Shown here: positions 1-4,886 of the stretch, piece by piece
How positions within the stretch are numbered: the stretch's first letter is position 1
Layout: every line of letters starts with the position of its first letter
Source of the DNA: an uncultured Selenomonadales bacterium
GTDB taxonomy: Bacteria; Bacillota; Negativicutes; Selenomonadales; Selenomonadaceae
NCBI GenBank assembly: GCA_947165405.1
Contig: CAMVAG010000076.1
Span: 1-9,431 of the forward strand
Length of the DNA: 9,431 bases
Direction of reading: 5' to 3'
Made by a program: the position numbers and the translations under genes
The notes under the pieces: generated by a model
What the model was told of the DNA's origin: nothing
What the model saw: only the letters and a program-made list of their open reading frames with translations
Databases searched by the model: none

Positions 1-246
1 CAAGTTCGCGCTCGCGTTCTTGTTGTTCTTTTAATTCGCGTTCCAGTTTTTCTTTAAGTTCACGTTCCTGCTGTTCTTTAAGTTCGCGTTCTTGTTGCTC
101 TTTGAGCTCGCGTTCACGCTGTTCAAGTTCGCGTTCGCGTTCCTGTTGTTCTTTTAATTCGCGTTCCAGTTTTTCTTTAAGTTCACGTTCCTGCTGTTCT
201 TTAAGTTCGCGTTCCTGTTGTTCTTTAAGTTCCTGTTCTTGTTTTT
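1..246 (-). repeat. Nested coding tandem repeat (about 24-nt units within a 123-nt higher-order unit)
   Basis: The basic unit encodes LKEQQERE (24 nt) with variants LKEKLERE, LKEQQERERE and LEQRERE. These assemble into a 41-residue (123-nt) higher-order unit. Copies begin at 1 and 124. Over the first 103 bases they differ at only four positions (11, 20, 92, 98), and all four are codon third positions that leave the protein unchanged. The array continues off the left edge. Confidence 0.9.
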
Positions 247-727
247 CTTTTAAAGCTTTGTCGTCAGGTTTATCCGTTTCGACAGGCGGTTTGAATTCGG
301 CGTTGCCCACATCGATGACAAATCGATAGCCCTTAGGACCGCCTTGCAGATGAAAAGGTTTTGTCTCCGCCATAGTTTCGATTACAATTCGGACGGTCGA
401 GGAATTGAATTGTGCCACACGAATTTTTTTCGCCGCCAAAGATTTCAATTCAATCTCGCGCTGAACTTTCGGATTGAGCCACGAATCTTTGAGGTCGATT
501 ATGACGCGTGAAGGATTTTCGATTGTGAACTCGCTGAAGTCAACTTGCTTTGTCGTGTCTATGACGATACGAACCGTCCCCGAACCGTAGCCGACGCGAA
601 TGTCGCTTATCTCGGCAAGATTAGCTTTTCGCTCGTTGAAAGTCGATTCGGATTTTTCTTCCGCCGCTTGAGCCGCTGAAGTCGCCGCAATTAAAATGAG
701 GAGACTCAGCAAAATTTTTCTTATCAA
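1..727 (-). CDS. AMIN-domain secreted protein, probable N-acetylmuramoyl-L-alanine amidase (3' end outside window)
   Basis: The reading frame runs from a TTG start at 727 through the window edge, with 242 codons visible. The TTG is chosen because AGGAGG lies seven bases upstream and because a signal peptide follows at once: two charged residues, a Leu/Ile-rich core, and an A-Q-A/A-E cleavage site near residue 22. Residues about 35-135 read as an AMIN domain, with two VRIVID/VRIVIE-type strands, an 'NPSRVIIDL' segment and a closing 'YRFVIDVG'. AMIN domains target cell-wall amidases and secretins to the periplasm or peptidoglycan. From about residue 155 the protein becomes a Glu/Lys/Gln/Arg-rich repeat, likely a long coiled coil or single alpha-helix. 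In the family an Amidase_3 catalytic domain often follows, but it would lie beyond base 1, so the enzymatic call is inference; another AMIN-bearing envelope protein is possible. It is co-directional with the permease gene, with a 99-base spacer. Confidence 0.8.
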   Translation of the reverse strand, partial: MIRKILLSLLILIAATSAAQAAEEKSESTFNERKANLAEISDIRVGYGSGTVRIVIDTTKQVDFSEFTIENPSRVIIDLKDSWLNPKVQREIELKSLAAKKIRVAQFNSSTVRIVIETMAETKPFHLQGGPKGYRFVIDVGNAEFKPPVETDKPDDKALKEKQEQELKEQQERELKEQQERELKEKLERELKEQQERERELEQRERELKEQQERELKEQQERELKEKLERELKEQQEREREL

Positions 728-744
728 CCCAAAGCCTCCTCTTC

Positions 745-822
745 AATGCGTAATTCGTAATGCGTAATGCGTAATTATTTTGGCTGTCATCATTACGCAT
801 TGCGCATTGCGCATTCCTAATT
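745..822. repeat. Inverted heptamer array (AATGCGT type) between permease and AMIN genes
   Basis: The left arm carries AATGCGT, AATTCGT, AATGCGT, AATGCGT from 745 to 772. The right arm (about 791-822) carries the inverted forms (ATTACGC, ATTGCGC, ATTGCGC) and ends in AATTCCT-like units read backwards. The arms can pair imperfectly around a loop of about 15 bases. The array sits in the short spacer between two minus-strand genes, so it would lie in an intercistronic transcript if they are co-transcribed. Confidence 0.75.
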
Positions 823-826
823 GTTT

Positions 827-1471
827 TCAAGTCTCGTATGAGCCGTAACGTTGTTCAAGTTTCTTAAAGACCCAAGTCAAGACTGCCGTCATTGCCAGAT
901 AAAACGCGCCCGCGATAACGAACGGCGTCATGTCGAATTCGCGCTGGACAATCGTGCGTGCCACTCTCAACAAGTCGTTCATTGCCAAGATATAAATCAG
1001 CGAGGTGTCTTTGACGAGGTTTATCGTTTCGTTTGAAATCGGCGGCAGGACGACGCGCAACACTTGCGGGAAGATTATGTAACGCATCATTTGCCAGTGC
1101 TTGAGCCCCAGAGCTTTTGCCGCCTCGTATTGTCCTTTAGGTATCGCTTGAATGCCGGCTCGGAAAATTTCCGCGAAGTAAGCCGCGTAGTTGAGTGTGA
1201 ACGCCAGCAAAGCCGCCGCCACGTCCGGCAACATGATTCCGACCATCGGCAAAGCGAAGTACACGAATAAGAGTTGCAACATCAACGGCGTGCCGCGCAT
1301 TATCCAGACGTAGAACTCCATGAGGTAACGAAGCGGCGCGAAACTTGAAATCCTCCCCAATGCCGCAAGAGCACCAATCGGCAAGCTTAAAATCAAAGTC
1401 ACGAAGAAAATTTCCAGCGTGACTTGAGCGCCCTCCAAAATGAGGACTGTCATATCCAAAAATTTTTCCAT
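827..1471 (-). CDS. Polar amino-acid ABC transporter permease (HisM/GlnP type)
   Basis: This 214-residue inner-membrane protein is the length expected for a HisM/HisQ/GlnP-family permease. Residues 13-38 form the first hydrophobic segment and 'RGTPLMLQ' (59-66) is the family's characteristic motif. The cytoplasmic coupling loop that docks on the ATPase is clear: E116-A-A-K-A-L-G is followed by the 'F-P-Q' turn. Further hydrophobic helices complete a five-helix topology. The ATG at 1471 follows an AGGGA about nine bases upstream. Such permeases usually homodimerise, or pair with a second permease, with an ATP-binding protein and a periplasmic binding lipoprotein. It lies downstream of three binding-protein genes and is most likely served by one or more of them. 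No ATPase gene is in this window, so the missing subunit is encoded elsewhere. The substrate cannot be read from sequence beyond 'polar amino acid'. Confidence 0.93.
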   Translation of the reverse strand: MEKFLDMTVLILEGAQVTLEIFFVTLILSLPIGALAALGRISSFAPLRYLMEFYVWIMRGTPLMLQLLFVYFALPMVGIMLPDVAAALLAFTLNYAAYFAEIFRAGIQAIPKGQYEAAKALGLKHWQMMRYIIFPQVLRVVLPPISNETINLVKDTSLIYILAMNDLLRVARTIVQREFDMTPFVIAGAFYLAMTAVLTWVFKKLEQRYGSYET

Positions 1472-1500
1472 AACAGATATTCCCTAACTCCCGTCAAAAA

Positions 1501-1580
1501 CAATTAGGAATTAGGAGTTAGGAATTAGGAATTGAGATTCGCGCTTCAATTCCTAATTCCTAATTCCACATTCCTAATTG
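1501..1580. repeat. Perfectly spaced heptamer inverted repeat, 34-bp stem
   Basis: The left arm (1501-1534) is a run of AATTAGG heptamers. The right arm (1547-1580) is its reverse complement with 31 of 34 positions pairing and a 12-base loop at 1535-1546. It sits between the stop of the third binding-protein gene and the start of the permease gene. In RNA it would form a very stable hairpin. There is no T-tract after it, so it is not a classical intrinsic terminator. Confidence 0.92.
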
Positions 1581-1624
1581 AATCTGCGGCGGTCACTGTT
1601 TATTGAATCATCAGCAACTGCCGA

Positions 1625-2434
1625 TTATTTTTTCTTGATAAGGTCTGCACCGAACCATTGCTCGGAAATTTTGGCTGCCGCGCCGTCTTTAACCATCTCG
1701 TCGAAAACTTTTTGAACTTTGTCGCGGAGTTCGGTGTCGTCTTTGCGGAAGGCAATGCCGAATTCGCTGACGGGACCGACCGTCACGTTGAGCGCGTCAA
1801 ATTTTCCGGCTTGCTTGCTCATTGCATAACGCCCGACAATTTCGTCGCAAACCAACGCATCGATTCTGCCGTTTTCCAAATCCATGAACGCGCTCACATA
1901 GTCGCCGTAAGTTTTGAATTCTTTAAAGCTGTTCTTGAGAGCCTCGTTGCCGGTAATGTAAGCTTCGGCAGTGGAGCCGGCTTGAGTTCCGACAGACTTG
2001 CCCGCGAGGTCATTTTCGGACATGATGCCTTGAGCGTTGTCCTTTTTCACGAAAACGATTTGGCGGTTGTCCATGTAGGGTTTGCTGAAAAGCATATTCT
2101 CTTGACGTTCGGGAGTGATGTCCAGTCCGTTCCAGATAATGTCAATGCGTCCGCTCTTGAGTTCAGCCTCTTTGCTGTTCCAATCGATAGCCTTGAATTC
2201 GACTTCGGAGCCGAGCCGCTTTGCCGCCTCTTTGGCGAGGTCAACGTCGAAACCGATAATTTCATTCTTTTCGTCTTTAAAGCCCATCGGCGCGTATTCG
2301 TCGTCGAGCCCGATAACGATTTTCTTGACTTCTTTGGAAGCACCGTCATCCTTTTTAGCCGGGTCGTTGCCGCCGCCGCAACCTGCAAAGACCATCGTCA
2401 CGAGGAGCAAGACAGCCGTAAAAATTTTTTTCAC
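1625..2434 (-). CDS. Polar amino-acid ABC transporter substrate-binding lipoprotein (paralog 1)
   Basis: The protein has 269 residues. The GTG at 2434 is preferred over upstream in-frame starts because AAGGATG precedes it at good spacing and a lipoprotein signal begins there (V-K-K, hydrophobic core, 'VFAGC', lipidated Cys19). The mature part is a type-3 periplasmic solute-binding protein. It carries the family signature 'GFDVDLAKEAAKRLG' and the ligand-pocket segments 'DDEYAPMGF', 'IIWNGLDITPER' (the Arg normally binds the ligand carboxylate), 'TQAGST' and 'VCDE'. It would capture an amino acid outside the membrane and deliver it to the permease encoded 153 bases downstream. It closely resembles paralog 3 (shared blocks 'ALKNSFKEF' and 'GPVSE'/'GPVTE'). 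A separate consensus promoter lies just upstream, so it can be expressed without the other two paralogs. The exact ligand is unknown. Confidence 0.93.
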   Translation of the reverse strand: MKKIFTAVLLLVTMVFAGCGGGNDPAKKDDGASKEVKKIVIGLDDEYAPMGFKDEKNEIIGFDVDLAKEAAKRLGSEVEFKAIDWNSKEAELKSGRIDIIWNGLDITPERQENMLFSKPYMDNRQIVFVKKDNAQGIMSENDLAGKSVGTQAGSTAEAYITGNEALKNSFKEFKTYGDYVSAFMDLENGRIDALVCDEIVGRYAMSKQAGKFDALNVTVGPVSEFGIAFRKDDTELRDKVQKVFDEMVKDGAAAKISEQWFGADLIKKK

Positions 2435-2456
2435 CGCTAAACATCCTTTCAACAAA

Positions 2457-2527
2457 AAAAGTTTTGATAACCGCGTTGCATTATACTTTATCGCCAAAGT
2501 CATTGCAAGCGTGGCATCAAAACTTTT
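2457..2527. repeat. 12-bp perfect inverted repeat bracketing the paralog 1 promoter
   Basis: AAAAGTTTTGAT (2457-2468) is the exact reverse complement of ATCAAAACTTTT (2516-2527). The arms are 47 bases apart, with the -35 and -10 elements between them. This could be a pair of operator half-sites or a large-loop hairpin in read-through RNA. Because the arms are A/T-rich, chance is not excluded. Confidence 0.5.
2480..2508 (-). promoter_or_regulatory. Sigma-70-type promoter for substrate-binding protein paralog 1
   Basis: On the minus strand TTGCAA (2508-2503) is followed by a 17-base spacer and a perfect TATAAT (2485-2480). Transcription would begin near 2473, giving a leader of about 39 bases before the GTG start. 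This leader length matches the one predicted for paralog 3. Confidence 0.75.
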
Positions 2528-2544
2528 GAAAAAAAAATGAAAGC

Positions 2545-3348
2545 TCATATGCCGGATTTAATTAAATCGGCGTGAAACCATTTCTCGGAAATTTTTCTTG
2601 CCGTACCGTCTTTAACCATCTCGTCGAAAGCCTCTTGAACTCTGTCGCGCAGTTCGGTATCCTCTTTGCGGAAGCCGATCGCCATTTTGACAACAAAATC
2701 GATTTTCGCGTCTATCAATTCAAAATGATTGGGATTGTTTTTGGTTTCGTAACGGGCAATCAGTTCGTCGCAGATAAGCACGTCAATCTCGTCGTTTTCC
2801 AAAGCCTCAAGCATGTCGTTAAATTTCCTGTAGGTTTTGTACTCGCCGAGACTTTCTTTGAGGTTATTGTCCCGTTGCAGATAATCCTCTGAAGTGGAGC
2901 CGGCTTGCATGCCGACGATTTTTCCGGCAAGGTCGCCTTCGGAACGTATGTTATGCTTATCGGTATCCTTTACCAAAAAAATTTGCCTGTCGTCCATGTA
3001 GGGTCTTGTGAAAATCATGTATTCTTTGCGCTCATCGGTTATGTCCAATCCGTTCCAGATAATGTCGACGTTGCCCGAAGTAATTTCCTCGCGTTTTCTG
3101 TCCCAATCAATGGGTTTGAATTCGACTTCGACGCCCAAACGTTTCGCCGTCTCTTTGGCGAGGTCAATATCAAAGCCGACAAGTTCATGACGCTCATTAT
3201 GAAAACATATCGGCGGAAATTCGTCGTCAATGCCGATTATAATTTTTTCAATGTCTTTCCCGCAGAAATTTGAATTTGTGCCTCCGCCGGTGCAGCCCGC
3301 AAAAACAATCGTCGACAGAAGCAGAATCACCATAGAAAATTTTTTCAC
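2545..3348 (-). CDS. Polar amino-acid ABC transporter substrate-binding lipoprotein (paralog 2, divergent pocket)
   Basis: The protein has 267 residues and starts at GTG 3348; an in-frame TAA two codons upstream rules out a longer form. GAAGGAGA precedes it at somewhat long spacing. A lipoprotein signal ends in 'VFAGC' (Cys19). The type-3 solute-binding fold is clear from 'GFDIDLAKETAKRLG', 'IIWNGLDITDER', 'MQAGSTSEDY' and 'ICDE'. It differs from its two neighbours in regions that line the ligand site. 'DDEYAPMGF' becomes 'DDEFPPICF', losing the Tyr that typically stacks on the ligand. The conserved 'GPV(S/T)E' of the second lobe becomes 'DFVVK'. This suggests a changed substrate rather than decay, since the frame is intact and the remaining motifs are kept. 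It lies 59 bases after paralog 3 with no terminator between them, so the two are probably co-transcribed. Confidence 0.9.
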   Translation of the reverse strand: MKKFSMVILLLSTIVFAGCTGGGTNSNFCGKDIEKIIIGIDDEFPPICFHNERHELVGFDIDLAKETAKRLGVEVEFKPIDWDRKREEITSGNVDIIWNGLDITDERKEYMIFTRPYMDDRQIFLVKDTDKHNIRSEGDLAGKIVGMQAGSTSEDYLQRDNNLKESLGEYKTYRKFNDMLEALENDEIDVLICDELIARYETKNNPNHFELIDAKIDFVVKMAIGFRKEDTELRDRVQEAFDEMVKDGTARKISEKWFHADLIKSGI

Positions 3349-3407
3349 AGATTAAAAATTCTCCTTCGCTGAAAAATTAATAAACTGCTCTTTTTTTTTT
3401 ACTGAAG

Positions 3408-4211
3408 TCATCTCCTGTACTTAATCAAATCTGCTTGAAACCACTCTTCAGAAATTTTCTTGGCTGTGCCGTCTCTTATCATATCGTCAAAAACTTGTTG
3501 GACTCTGTCGCGCAATTCGATATCGTCTTTGCGGAAGCCGATTCCGATTTCGGTGACGGGGCCGATTGTAACTTCGATTGCCTTGAACTTTGCAGGGACT
3601 TTGCTCATCTCATAACGCCCTGCAAGTTCGTCGACGATAAGCACATCAATTTCGCCGCTTTCCAGAGCCGCAAAAGCCTCCTTGAAGTTGAGGAAGGTTC
3701 TGAACTCTTTGAAAGAATTTTTGAGCGCGTCGTTTTGCCGGACGTAAGTTTCGGAATTCGAGCCGGCTTGAGTGGCGACGAGTTTGTCCGCGAGGTCGTG
3801 TTCGGAGCGAATTTTCAAATCGCTGTCAATCTTAACCAAAAGTATTTGGCGATTATCCATGTAGGGTTTGCTGTAGAGGATGCGCTCTTTGCGTTCGGGC
3901 GTAATGTCAAGCCCGTTCCAAATAATATCAATGCGCCCCGAATCGAGCTCATCTTCCTTCTTGTTCCAATCGATTGGTTGAAATTTAAATTTGACGCCCA
4001 TACGTCTTGCCACTTCATTTGCGAGGTCAATGTCAATGCCGACAAGTTCGCCTTTTTCATTGCGAAAACCCATCGGCGCGTATTCATCGTCGAGCCCGAT
4101 TACCAACGTGTTTTTGTTTTTCGTGTTGCCCGTGTCTTGTGATTCGACTTCGCCGCCGCAACCCGTCAACATAAAAATCGTCAACAGCAACATAAAAAAA
4201 ATTCTCTTCAC
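3408..4211 (-). CDS. Polar amino-acid ABC transporter substrate-binding lipoprotein (paralog 3, first in operon)
   Basis: The protein has 267 residues and starts at GTG 4211, directly after a strong AAAGGAGG with seven bases of spacing. The long in-frame extension further upstream would run through the promoter and is rejected. The lipoprotein signal has the most canonical lipobox of the three paralogs ('MLTGC', Cys18). The mature domain carries 'LDDEYAPMGF', 'GIDIDLANEVARRMG', 'IIWNGLDITPER', 'TQAGSN' and 'IVDE', all typical of polar amino-acid binding proteins. It is the first gene of the minus-strand cluster and has a near-consensus promoter about 45 bases upstream of the start. All three paralogs use GTG starts. 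Together they give one permease three candidate receptors, a way to widen the transporter's substrate range. Confidence 0.93.
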   Translation of the reverse strand: MKRIFFMLLLTIFMLTGCGGEVESQDTGNTKNKNTLVIGLDDEYAPMGFRNEKGELVGIDIDLANEVARRMGVKFKFQPIDWNKKEDELDSGRIDIIWNGLDITPERKERILYSKPYMDNRQILLVKIDSDLKIRSEHDLADKLVATQAGSNSETYVRQNDALKNSFKEFRTFLNFKEAFAALESGEIDVLIVDELAGRYEMSKVPAKFKAIEVTIGPVTEIGIGFRKDDIELRDRVQQVFDDMIRDGTAKKISEEWFQADLIKYRR

Positions 4212-4227
4212 GGTTATGCCTCCTTTC

Positions 4228-4241
4228 TTGAAAATTTTCAA
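4228..4241. promoter_or_regulatory. 14-bp perfect palindrome in the leader of paralog 3
   Basis: TTGAAAATTTTCAA is a perfect palindrome between the predicted transcription start (about 4250) and the ribosome-binding site of the binding-protein operon. It is well placed for a repressor or for a small RNA hairpin. It is A/T-rich, so an operator role is only a suggestion. Confidence 0.35.
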
Positions 4242-4256
4242 CGTGAACTGCGCTGT

Positions 4257-4286
4257 ATTATAGTTTAATTTTCGCGACCTTGTCAA
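4257..4286 (-). promoter_or_regulatory. Near-consensus sigma-70-type promoter for the binding-protein operon
   Basis: On the minus strand a perfect TTGACA (4286-4281) is followed by an 18-base spacer and a perfect TATAAT (4262-4257). Both hexamers match consensus, so strong expression is expected unless repressed. Predicted transcription start is near 4250. Confidence 0.85.
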
Positions 4287-4296
4287 AAAAATTTTA

Positions 4297-4325
4297 TCGA
4301 CGAAAAAAATTGTATCTGTTATAAT
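4297..4325 (+). promoter_or_regulatory. Divergent promoter for the small membrane protein unit
   Basis: TCGACG (4297-4302, four of six consensus matches) is followed by 17 bases and a perfect TATAAT (4320-4325). It stands back to back with the binding-protein promoter, with ten bases between the two -35 elements. Transcription would start near 4332, almost on top of the AAAGGAGG at 4332-4339, giving a very short leader. Confidence 0.6.
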
Positions 4326-4347
4326 TTTTTCAAAGGAGGCATGGACT

Positions 4348-4404
4348 TTGAACGACAAAATTTTTCGGCGATGTGATTCAAAGCCGGCGGAATCAGGCAG
4401 GTGA
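4348..4404 (+). CDS. Possible 18-residue leader peptide (MNDKIFRRCDSKPAESGR)
   Basis: A TTG codon lies eight bases after a strong AAAGGAGG (4332-4339), an ideal distance. It opens an 18-codon frame that ends in TGA at 4402-4404. That stop is part of the AGGTGA that serves as ribosome-binding site for the next gene, which starts six bases later. This arrangement fits translational coupling or a regulatory leader peptide. The AAAGGAGG has no other well-spaced use: the ATG at 4341 is only one base away and gives 11 codons. The peptide is not recognised and may not be functional. Confidence 0.35.
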   Translation: MNDKIFRRCDSKPAESGR

Positions 4405-4410
4405 TTTTTT

Positions 4411-4761
4411 ATGGGCAAGGTTAAAAACTTTTTCAGGAGACTCGGCAAGACGCGTTTTATGATTTTGTGTTTTATTTTGATGGCGGCAATCAGTTATTGC
4501 TTTAACGGTTGGCTCGGCATTGTGGCTGCGGCAATCGGCTGGTGGCTCGGCAGTGTCATTTACGATTGGAAGGAAAGCAAGCGGCGCATTAAAAATTTCT
4601 TCCGAACGAATACGAGCCTCAAAGTCAAGACGATAATTTTCATTCCGATTGCGGCGGCTGCCTCCTATTGCTACAGCTGGCGAGGTTTCTTGGTCGTATG
4701 TGCCGGCTGGTTTGTCGGCGAATTGATTTGCAGACGTTTCCTCAAGTTAAAACACAAGTGA
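4411..4761 (+). CDS. Unrecognised four-helix membrane protein built from two repeated helical hairpins
   Basis: This 116-residue protein is unknown to me. It has four hydrophobic segments at about residues 16-32, 35-51, 74-90 and 92-107. Basic stretches lie at the N terminus, in the middle (54-73) and at the C terminus, so by the positive-inside rule all three lie in the cytoplasm. The two halves are clearly homologous at an offset of 56-57 residues. KNFFR (5-9) matches KNFFR (61-65), AAISYC (25-30) matches AAASYC (82-87), and W34-x-G, GW (43-44), G47 and I50 match W90-x-G, GW (99-100), G103 and I106. It therefore arose by duplication of a two-helix unit, or is a recent fusion of one. ATG 4411 follows AGGTGA by six bases. 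It has its own promoter and a strong terminator, so it is a short independent unit. No catalytic residues are evident; a small channel, an envelope stress protein or an assembly factor are all open possibilities. Confidence 0.8.
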   Translation: MGKVKNFFRRLGKTRFMILCFILMAAISYCFNGWLGIVAAAIGWWLGSVIYDWKESKRRIKNFFRTNTSLKVKTIIFIPIAAAASYCYSWRGFLVVCAGWFVGELICRRFLKLKHK

Positions 4762-4773
4762 AAAAAATTTTTA

Positions 4774-4804
4774 TCCCTCGCGAAAGGCGGGGGAATTTTT
4801 TTTT
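4774..4804 (+). terminator. Rho-independent terminator after the small membrane protein
   Basis: An eight-pair stem (TCCCTCGC at 4774-4781 with GCGGGGGA at 4787-4794, one T-G wobble) closes a five-base GAAAG loop and is followed by nine T residues (4796-4804). It begins 13 bases after the stop codon. An A/T-rich stretch on the other side may allow weak activity on the minus strand as well. Confidence 0.9.
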
Positions 4805-4817
4805 GCAAACGGTTGAC
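4803..4817 (+). promoter_or_regulatory. Possible cre-like catabolite control element upstream of glpA
   Basis: The 15-base segment at 4803-4817 matches eight of ten specified positions of the CcpA-binding consensus WTGNAANCGNWNNCW, and it overlaps the predicted -35 box. Catabolite repression of glycerol-3-phosphate use would make biological sense. The 3' half-site is poor, so this is tentative. Confidence 0.25.
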
Positions 4818-4841
4818 CTAAACTCAAATGTGCTATAGAAT
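4813..4841 (+). promoter_or_regulatory. Promoter of the glpABC operon
   Basis: TTGACC (4813-4818, five of six) is followed by a 17-base spacer and TAGAAT (4836-4841, five of six). It lies just after the preceding terminator and about 45 bases before glpA, so it is the natural start of the operon. The predicted leader is about 40 bases. Confidence 0.7.
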
Positions 4842-4886
4842 TTACATGAAGTTTTCAGGAGAAATTTTAACGAAAAGGTGAGCGAT

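Noticed and set aside
1..246. CRISPR array or non-coding satellite at the left edge
   Set aside because: There are no unique spacers. The repeats are contiguous, in frame, and differ only at codon third positions, so they are protein-coding.
745..822. Intrinsic terminator at the AATGCGT inverted repeat
   Set aside because: The arms pair imperfectly, the loop is long, and no T-tract follows on either strand. It is better described as a repeat element.
621..830. 69-codon minus-strand frame at the start of the AMIN gene
   Set aside because: It is a shifted-frame shadow: the neighbouring frame from TTG 727 has a signal peptide and AMIN domain, and this one mostly translates the heptamer repeat.
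1658..2440. Long plus-strand open frame (260 codons) opposite binding-protein paralog 1
   Set aside because: It is antisense to a gene with clear family motifs and a lipoprotein signal, has no ribosome-binding site or recognisable domain, and reflects codon bias of the true strand.
1625..2548. 307-codon version of paralog 1 starting at 2548
   Set aside because: The extension covers a promoter and overlaps the end of paralog 2. The GTG at 2434 has a good SD and starts a normal lipoprotein signal.
3389..3400. Poly-T run between paralogs 2 and 3 as a terminator
   Set aside because: On the transcribed (minus) strand it is a poly-A tract, and there is no hairpin next to it in either direction.
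4341..4376. 11-codon ORF starting at ATG 4341
   Set aside because: The ATG is only one base from the AAAGGAGG, too close for initiation; the TTG at 4348 is better spaced.
3408..4448. Longer 346-codon version of paralog 3 starting upstream of the promoter
   Set aside because: It would overlap the perfect TTGACA/TATAAT promoter and the divergent gene, and would bury the lipoprotein signal. The GTG at 4211 has an ideal AAAGGAGG.
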